Assembly (NCBI GenBank): GCA_015679605.1
Contig: JAAAVE010000690.1
Span: 1-14,855, forward strand
Origin: Podila epigama
Lineage: Eukaryota > Mortierellomycota > Mortierellomycetes > Mortierellales > Mortierellaceae
Direction of reading: 5' to 3'
DNA length: 14,855 bases
The position numbers and the translations under genes were made by a program. Position 1 is the first letter of the stretch. Every line of letters begins with the position of its first letter. The notes below the pieces were generated by a model. The model made no database searches. It saw only the letters and a list, made by a program, of their open reading frames with translations, and had not been told where the DNA came from. Shown here piece after piece: positions 8,298 to 14,855 of the stretch.

Positions 8298-8661
8298 CTA
8301 TTGCCCTAGGTCTCCCAGCCACCTCAGAAGCGCGTCTTTTTGATTCTCGCTTTGAACTACAGCCAAAGCTGAGCAAAAGTGTCTCCATGTAAATAACCTT
8401 TCGCTAGCCGAGTCAGAAGCACAGACTCTTTTTGTTCATCTTTCTACTTTTTCATCTGAATGCCATGTTCACAAGCATCTCCTAGAACAAACGACACTTG
8501 GACCGTGATACCCACTCGTTGCCTGTTTGCTGGTTTTTCGTATACTTGTATTATGTTGATGGCTTACCTCCGTTGCCTTGTTGATGGTACGTTGACTCCA
8601 TGTTCTGATCGTGATGACCAGACTTTCTACGCAAAGTCTTGTCCAGAAATTTGTTGAACAT
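8298..8661 (-). CDS. Possible small spliced gene, unknown product
   Basis: Low-confidence call. An ATG at 8659-8661, preceded by an A/C-rich leader, opens a 31-codon frame beginning MFNKFLDKTLRRKSG. It ends at a good donor (GGAG/GTAAGC, exon 8568-8661, phase 1). A TTCTAG acceptor leads to a 34-nt exon (8448-8481). A second splice (GTAGAA to GGCTAG, 44 nt) keeps phase into exon 8298-8403, which ends at a stop after RWLGDLGQ. Together this gives 77 residues with a basic N-terminus. Against it: the 86-nt intron has no CTAAC/CTGAC branch point, the 44-nt intron is very short with its CTGAC almost touching the acceptor, and other frames are also open. Without the second splice the product is 44 residues. 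I recognise no family. Confidence 0.25.
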
Positions 8662-9270
8662 AGACGACTATTGCAATTGTTTTTGTTGTTGCTGTTGATG
8701 TTGTTTCTCTCTCTGTGTGTGTGTGTGTGTGTGTGGAATTACTTATTGAAAAGGCTAATGTTGATGTGTGTAATACGAGTTACTGTACACGCGATCGATT
8801 TTTTGGTTGTTTTTTTTGATGACTGCAATAAAGTGCAATACAGCGAGATGACAAAGAGGGTGAATAAGCAGTACAGCTGAGAGAGAACCAATATTAATAA
8901 TATCTGGAGGTGGATGGAATGAAGAGGGTGGGAGTTGTAATGTAGTTGTATGGAGAGAGAAAGAGAAAGTGAAAGAGAGATGGCCAACATTTTTCGCGTT
9001 TCTTTTTCTCCGTGGCGCGTGTGACACAAATGAACAAAAAAAAAAATATTTCCTTTGTTTCTCAAACAGCAGTCATGCATGTCGCGTATTCTCCGATCAT
9101 ATGACAACCACGACACGTCCATTCCATTTGCACAATGGTAACAAGAGAATGAAGACTACGTCTTTTGGTGAACCCACCCATGTCAACTTTGCTTATGTCT
9201 GGCATCTGTAGTGCGCAATAGAAAATCAAACAGACTTTATCAAATATGAACTATACAATGATCTCTTTTT
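8662..9270. other. Intergenic: coiled-coil gene 3' flank
   Basis: No supportable gene. It holds CAA/CAG-type triplets and a (TG)11 run near 8714-8735, AT-rich sequence near 8891-8902 and GA tracts near 8951-8980. The part next to 9271 should carry the 3' UTR of the coiled-coil gene, but no clear AATAAA on the minus strand was found there. Confidence 0.55.
8714..8735. repeat. (TG)11 microsatellite
   Basis: Uninterrupted TG repeat, about 55 nt upstream of the possible small gene start at 8661 on the minus strand. Confidence 0.9.
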
Positions 9271-12057
9271 TCAATATGTTGCTACGGAAACACCTTCTTG
9301 TTCCTGAACAGAAAACGTCTCCTCCACCTTCTTGCTCTCCTCCTCAACCTTCTTGTCAGCAACAGTAAACACAAAAGTCTCCTCTTGCGGAACCAGATCA
9401 CTTTCCTTGACCTGCAACAATGGCTGCTGTTGTGATGGCTGCTGCCTCTGGTTCAGCTGCGACTCTAACTCTGCAACACGAGCTGATATTGCTTTATGCT
9501 CTGCTTCCATCTCTGTTGTCTTGGCGTCCAACTGAGTCTTCAACTGTTGCATCTCTGCTGCAAGCTCACTCTTTTCCTGTGTCAAAATCTCCTTCTCTTT
9601 CGTAAGGGACTCGACCTCAGATGACTTCTTGGATGCCACTGCAACAAGCGTCTCTTTTTCCTTGACCAGACTTGACGTCCACTCATACTTTTGAGAGTAC
9701 TCGAGCGCAAGCTTCTCCTTGTCCCTAATCATATTGTCGACCTCCTTCGCCTTGCTCTCGGCTAGGATAGAGAGTGCCTGGCGGTCCTTCTGGAGGGCAT
9801 CTAGTTGGGCAGTCAGACTATTCTTCTCATCCAACAGGCATTTGTGGCTTGATTCCTTGGCGTTGACCTGTTCTGTAAGTTCCTCGATTCGCTTTTCCAA
9901 CAACATGGTCTGTTCTTGAGCGCGAGTCGTGTTCTCAGTCGATCGGGCAGTCATATCCACCACCTGGCTCGCCAGCGCTTCTTGCTTCTCCATCAGTGCC
10001 GAGATCTGGCTGCTGGACTGCTCCAGCTCCTTTGTGACACGCTCAAACTCTTGCTGGTGCGCTTGGAGTTGGTTGGCCTCGTTCGACTTGACCGTGGCCA
10101 CCTCAACTGTCAGCTCTTGGGCGCGACTACGAGCCTCTGAAAGCTCCTTCTCCTTTTCCTTGCATTCGGTCAAGGCCGCTTCATGCTTGAAAGAGAGTTC
10201 TCTATGTTGCTCCTGGGCCTTGGTCAGCTCCTCGCGGATCATCTGCAGCATGTTCTCTGCCTTTCGCGCCTCACTTTCCTTCTCAGCCTTGCTAGTTGTC
10301 TCTTGAGAAAGTTGGGATCGAAGCATATCAATCTCCTCCAACAATGCGTGCTTCTCTCCCTTAAAAGTCTCTTCGCGGCTGTGCGACATGCCCTCGGCAT
10401 GACCCATGGCTTCGTTGTAACTCTCCATTTGCAGGCGCAGACTCTCTAGCTCGCCCTCCATGGCACCAATCTCTGCCTCCAGAGTCGAGATGCGACTGTC
10501 CTTTTCTGCCAAGAGCTTCGACAGTTGCTGGTGGTTCTCGTTTCTTTCCCTCAGAGCAGAATCGACACGGCGCTCGGCATCGTTCAAGCTATGCAAGAGT
10601 TGTTCAGCTTCACTTTCAGACTGTGTCCGCTGTTGCTGCAGATCATGGTTCAGTTCTGCCATCTGATCCACCTGAGCTCTGATGTGGGCGCGCTCCTGCT
10701 CGAGCTCTAGGACTTTGGCCTCAAGCTCCTGCACAATCTTGGCGTTCTCTTGCATCTTGGATGCCTTGAACATCATCGCTTGAGCCTCCTTCGAGTGCTC
10801 CTTCTCCAACGATAACTGGTTCACGAGCAACGAGTTGGTGTAATTGAGTGACTCGATCTTGGACTCGATGCTCTGGGCACGCGCTTGGGCTTTCTTGGCC
10901 GACTTTACCAAATCTGCATTGACCTCGAGCTGTTTCTGGAGCTCCAGGATCTGGAGCTTGGTTCGGTCTGCGCGAGCATCAGCAGCGACGAGGGCCAGCT
11001 CACGGGCTTTGAGCAATGCTTGGAGCGCTTCATGCTCGCGCAAGGGCACAGTCAATTCAGCGTTGGGGGCTTTCTGCTCACTGACAGGGGCAGCACTGAC
11101 AGCAGGGGTGGCAGGGGTGACAGGGGCCATAGGGGCCTTTGATGCCTGCAAGGGCTGCGATGTCTGGGGTTGCAATTTTTCTTTGGTGTTCTTTGACTTT
11201 TCAATCTTTGATGCCTTTGCAACGACTGGTTTAACAGGTTCGGTCACAGGCGATGCCTTGAGGTATGGCTGAGGGGCTGCTGTTTGTTCTGGATCCAGGT
11301 TCTTGGAGGGGGATGGTCCCTTCTTTGATTTCTTCAAGACGGTCTTGAGCTCCTCTTGCTTCTCCTTGGGCGCAGTTTGCTCATCAGGGACTTTGACCGT
11401 GGGCTGCGCAGAAGGAGGAGGAGAAGTGACCGTGGCGGGCTTGACCTGGGCGTTCTTTTTTGTGGAGGTAGTGGTTGTGGGGCTCTTCTCGGATGGTGTT
11501 GGGTTGAACTTGACAGTCTTGACGGCGATGACAAAGGGAGCCTCAGCAGAGTCATCGGTCTCGACAGTTGTGGCCTGCTTTAGCAGGGGCTGCTTAACGG
11601 GCACGATCTTGGGAGCTTCCTTCTTGGAGGATTTGACGCCAGCGGGCGACTCATTCAGGATATCAAATGGGTTCGAGACGGAGACATTCTCATCGACCTC
11701 TTGTGGGCCCTCGTCCTTATCGCTCTCTTGTTTCTTTGGGGTGACTGAAAAGACAGGTCTATAGGAATGGCGCGTTAGTTCTATTGTGAGGGGTGCGATG
11801 TTGCGAGGTTCCTTTTAGCGATAACAGGTCGCTGTGAAGTAACAAAGGACTACTTACTTTTTCTTGGCCTGTTTGTTGGATCCACGTTTAGCTAGCTGTT
11901 GCTCGTGTGCAGACAAAAGTTCCTTTTGAGCCTTTTCAGCGAGCAAGGCACGCTGGAGTTTGTTCTGAGGCTCAATGATATTCACGTAGACATAGTACAC
12001 TCCCATGCCAACGCCGATAAGCGCCAAAGTGACAGTGGTCGAGTTGACATACTCCAT
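9271..12057 (-). CDS. N-terminally membrane-anchored coiled-coil protein (p180/kinectin-like layout)
   Basis: Two exons, 11858-12057 and 9271-11758, join in phase 2 across a 99-nt intron (AAAAA/GTAAGT donor, CTAAC branch point at 11774-11778, TATAG acceptor), giving 895 residues. A hydrophobic span lies at about 8-28 with only a few residues before it. It is followed by a short charged region, a NPFD motif near 96-99, and a Lys/Pro/Thr/Ala-rich linker to about residue 270. Then a very long Glu/Gln/Lys/Leu-rich heptad region (roughly 275-860) forms a coiled coil. The end is acidic (…VSVATY). The order of anchor, basic linker and long coiled coil resembles ER proteins p180 and kinectin, but similarity by sequence was not tested and coiled coils look alike. 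The role is inferred to be a membrane tether or scaffold. The start MEYV has an AAAATGG context; an upstream in-frame ATG at 12222 would read through homopolymer runs and is unlikely. Confidence 0.85.
11759..11857 (-). other. 99-nt intron of the coiled-coil gene
   Basis: Canonical GTAAGT donor, CTAAC branch point 14 nt before the acceptor AG, phase 2. Without splicing, exon 1 would stop at TAA directly after the Lys-rich end, so the intron is needed to link the membrane anchor to the coiled coil. Confidence 0.92.
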
Positions 12058-12224
12058 TTTCGTGTTTTTTTCGAGTATTTGTTGGTGTATGTTACTGTTG
12101 GAGGGGGGTGGATTTTTTTTTTTTTTCTTTTTTTTTTCTATTGGTGATGTTGAATGAATGAATGTAAAAAAAAAGGTCATTAGGTTCGAGTTCATTGTCA
12201 ATGCAATTCTCCATGGGTTCATTG

Positions 12225-12229
12225 ATTGG
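12225..12229 (-). promoter_or_regulatory. Putative CCAAT box of the coiled-coil gene
   Basis: CCAAT on the minus strand, about 170 nt upstream of the ATG at 12057. The position is typical for binding by the fungal HAP complex, but a pentamer match alone is weak. Confidence 0.25.
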
Positions 12230-12525
12230 TGGCATTGTGTGAGCTCTTCCGCCTTGTGTGGGCCCTCCTCGTTAGGACAGGTGAAGACATGTTGGTATAT
12301 TGTTTGCTAGAGTGATCAATTGCTTACCTTTGTGAGTTTGAAAATATTTCTTTTAGAGCGCAGAAAGACGATGGTCAAAATGAATGTCTGGCGGCAGAGT
12401 GAATGACTAACTGACTTTGTGCGTTTGCGTTCGCGTTATGTATGCTGTGTTATGTTGCGTGATGTTGTTGAAGATGAGGGAAGGATGGGAGAATGGGGTA
12501 AAGAGTAAAGAGTAAAAAATAAAAA

Positions 12526-12610
12526 GAGAGCGAGAACGCGAACAAAAGAACACGAATAAGAACAAGAAACGAGAACGAGAAACGAGAAATGAGAACGAGA
12601 AATGAGAACA
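12526..12610. repeat. GAGAACGAGAAA-type purine repeat
   Basis: Tandem GAGAAC and GAGAAA/GAGAAT units on the plus strand, in the region upstream of the coiled-coil gene. Confidence 0.75.
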
Positions 12611-13557
12611 AACAAAAGGAAAACATGTCATTGACCATGACCATCCCCCCAACTATCCATTGTCCACTGTCCATTGTCCACTCACCATTCGAAGCCCTTC
12701 TCACCGTCCCAGTCGCACAGTCAGTCAGTCGTTCAAGGAGACCCGTCTATCCAATCCTCTCCCCCCATCCCATCCCTCTATCCATCCCCCCCTGCCTCCT
12801 ATATCACCCAGTGTCTTTTCTACTCCCATCCTTTTGCGAACACACCCCTTTTTACTTGACTCTCTATCTCTCTCTCTCTCTCTCGCTCACCATCCCATCC
12901 AACAAGCCTTTTGCAATATAAAATCCCTTCGAGGATCGAATTTGCTTTGGTCTGGCCAATGAAATGTCAAAGAACCGCGTTGGTGGCGCATCAGTCTTGG
13001 ACAAGTCTTGGTCGAGAATGATTCTTCTCAGGTTTACTATCCTCAATTCTCAGAGAGTCCAAAGAGAAAAGACCAGCAATATGCCATAATGTCCCCTCTC
13101 TCTTTTGCTACCCAGAGCTACCAACCATCATTCAAGTTATGCTCTCCAATATTAAGATGACGGATAAAGATGTTTGTTACTACCCGCATCAAAAGAGGAG
13201 TGAGAATATTTACAATCCCCTTACCACATACACCCCCCCCATACTCGAGCAGAATATCCATCCATTGATAACTGGACCGTGCCGTGTACGACCAAAACAA
13301 TCCTCAACTATCCTCCCCTTCCTTCCCTTCCTTTCCCTTCAACAATGGCAATCACTCCCTCTTTTTTTTCTTTCCAATTTTCTTCATTCCGCCCCTTATT
13401 TTCGTAGGATTCATTTTTGTCAGTCAGAGTATGAAAAAAAGGGGTGTGTAGTAGCATTATTAAACCTGCTGTAGCCCTTTTTTGAGGGTCGAGATCTAAG
13501 GACCAGGAAGAGGGGGGGAAAAAATATAATAATTGTGTCCATGTCCTCCCCCACTCT

Positions 13558-14855
13558 TCAAGCGGGAATAGCGTCTTGCACAAACATACGTGGTTCTTGA
13601 GGACGCGCTTTGGGCACACCACGATCTGGCACCTGTGGCAAGAAATGCAACTGTGGACGGAATTGAAGTCGTTGCGCATTCGACCATCGCGTGAGCCACT
13701 CTGGGATATAATTCAAAAATATCTTGCGTACCAGATCCGCCATCCACCCGCGTCCTGACATCACTTTGCCAAACTGACGCGCATTCATTAACGCTGCCTC
13801 TGCGATCTTGTGTCGCTTTTCGTGATAGTCCTGAAAGATCTGTTCGATGATCTCGGATACATCGGATGGCGCGTCAACAAGTAGATTACAGAGATGCACG
13901 CCGTCCAAGACTGCCAGATTGGCTCCTAATCCCGCACTTGGGACAACCTTGTGGCAAGCTATGTTCATGTCGCGTTGACCAGAATCGAAGAGGACAAAAG
14001 TTAGAGTATGCCATCATTGAAGGAATACATCGACAAGGGGGCAAACATGCGTTGAACAGGAGCAAAAGGAAAACACTTTTACCATCGCCCAAGAGAACAA
14101 CGCGTCCATCATACCAGGATTCGAAACACTTTTCTTCAAGCATCACTTTGGAGATGAGTTCCTTGGGGGTATAGTCAATGACATCGCCCAGAGTGAGTTC
14201 CTTGAAGGGACTGCGCTGATGGCGCACACTGTTCGCCATCTCCATCGACGCATCTGGTCCCCACTCTGACAACTTTGCCTCTCCAGTCTTGGCTGTTGAA
14301 CGTGGGACGTTGTGGATCACTGCCCATGAGAGGCGGTTGCCAGGAAGATCCATGTAGATTGTCTAAAATGGTTGGGTATCCCATGTTTTGAGAATCAAAC
14401 GCGCCAATGTCAGCTTTTCTTTCTTTCCTTTTTGTCGCCCTCTTTTTACACATAAACTAATGGAAAAAAAAAAAAAAAGGTTTTTTGTAAACTTGCATAG
14501 AATGGCTCTGACTTTGGAATGACAATTTCAAAGTCGCATTGCTCTCGCTTCAGAACCTCAAGCTCCAGTGAGTCCAATGGACGAGTTACACCAACTAAAA
14601 GTTATTCAGGGTACATGTTAGGCTTTTTTTTTTTTTGATGGGGGGCATTGACCAGGGTCCAAACATGAACCATAATACAAAAGGTAGTATTTATAATACT
14701 TTACCTAAACAATGTTGGTCAAAGCTCAATGGCTCAGCATCACTTGGCGATAAGGACTTCTTGGCGGCTAGTTCCTTGAATATAGATTCGCGCACACTGC
14801 TGTACGCGCCATCCGCGCCGATGACAATCGAATTTTTGTAGGATCTATTATTTCC
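13558..14855 (-). CDS. FAD-dependent monooxygenase (PHBH/UbiH type), 5' end outside the window
   Basis: Class A flavoprotein monooxygenase: uses FAD and NAD(P)H to hydroxylate a substrate that cannot be told from sequence. Four visible exons, 14705-14855, 14497-14594, 14083-14362 and 13558-13958, give the last 309 residues. The first contains the DG motif IGADGAYSSVRE (residues about 14-25 of the visible part), which contacts FAD and NAD(P)H. The third/fourth exon junction carries the GD motif LLGDACHKVVPSAGLG, which binds the FAD ribityl chain. The C-terminal segment ends with a Pro-rich tail. The N-terminal GxGxxG dinucleotide-binding motif must lie beyond 14855. Introns are 110, 134 and 124 nt in phases 1, 0 and 1. 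The first and third have GT donors and CTAAC branch points; the second is read as GC-AG. No truncation is seen at the 3' end. Confidence 0.92.
14363..14496 (-). other. GC-AG intron in the monooxygenase gene
   Basis: The exon ends CCATTCTAT and the intron starts GCAAGT. It ends CATTTTAG, with a CTGAC at 14409-14413 on the minus strand as branch candidate. The downstream frame has a TAG that forms the acceptor itself, so the exon must start at 14362 in phase 0. The only GT nearby (2 nt further in) would break the frame. GCAAGT is the usual strong form of GC donors. Confidence 0.8.

Larger units (their letters stand above)
12058..13557. other. Intergenic: promoter of the coiled-coil gene and monooxygenase 3' flank
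   Basis: About 1.5 kb of repeat-rich DNA. Next to 12057 is a leader with A-rich runs on the minus strand, and a CCAAT box (minus, 12225-12229) lies about 170 nt upstream of the ATG. Further along are purine repeats (12526-12610), TGTCCAT/TGTCCAC repeats (about 12655-12681) and a TC tract (about 12862-12886). A plus-strand TATAAAA (12917-12923) stands before a 41-codon frame (12964-13089). No AATAAA was seen downstream of the monooxygenase stop. I call no gene here. Confidence 0.55.

Noticed and set aside
8290-8400. Possible tRNA or other structured RNA in the gap between the PKA and coiled-coil genes
   Set aside because: No T-loop GTTCGA-type box in the right spacing and no cloverleaf could be formed on either strand.
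9332-11764. Several plus-strand frames antisense to the coiled-coil gene
   Set aside because: Leu/Ser/Ala-rich shadows of the Glu/Lys/Gln-rich coding strand.
12058-12222. Upstream ATG at 12222 as the start of the coiled-coil protein
   Set aside because: It would add poly-Lys from homopolymer runs before the membrane anchor. The ATG at 12057 has a better context and puts the anchor at the N-terminus.

Overview
The window looks like nuclear DNA of a filamentous fungus. The inferred lineage is Mucoromycota, most likely Mortierellaceae, but no search could be run. Reasons: spliceosomal introns with fungal branch points (CTAAC or CTGAC), CT-rich leaders, many microsatellites, a PKA catalytic subunit with a glutamine-rich head, and a flavoprotein monooxygenase cut by introns of 110-134 nt. 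I see no tRNA, rRNA, CRISPR, transposon or viral gene.

All four well-supported genes lie on the minus strand, so each reads from high to low coordinates. From left to right: (1) 236-1924, a serine-rich type I membrane protein with signal peptide, short Cys-containing ectodomain, one membrane span and a long acidic, basic and Ser-rich tail. (2) 2688-6822, the catalytic subunit of cAMP-dependent protein kinase, rebuilt from three exons (2688-3350, 4959-5896, 6699-6822) into 574 residues, with unusually long introns of 1608 and 802 nt. (3) 9271-12057, an 895-residue N-terminally membrane-anchored coiled-coil protein of p180/kinectin-like layout in two exons. (4) 13558 to beyond 14855, the C-terminal 309 residues of a PHBH-type FAD-dependent monooxygenase in four visible exons, one of whose introns is best read as GC-AG.

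The spaces between genes are long (about 0.6-1.5 kb) and hold CT/GA tracts, CA/TG microsatellites and short tandem repeats. One of them (8298-8661, minus) may hide a small spliced gene, reported at low confidence. The genes do not form an evident pathway. Kinase, membrane protein, coiled-coil protein and monooxygenase appear to be independent transcription units that share orientation.

The most notable points are the long intron inside the PKA kinase domain, the polyglutamine and Gln-Ala repeat head of that kinase, the GC-AG intron, and a splice/start ambiguity in the first gene that would decide whether its product enters the secretory pathway.
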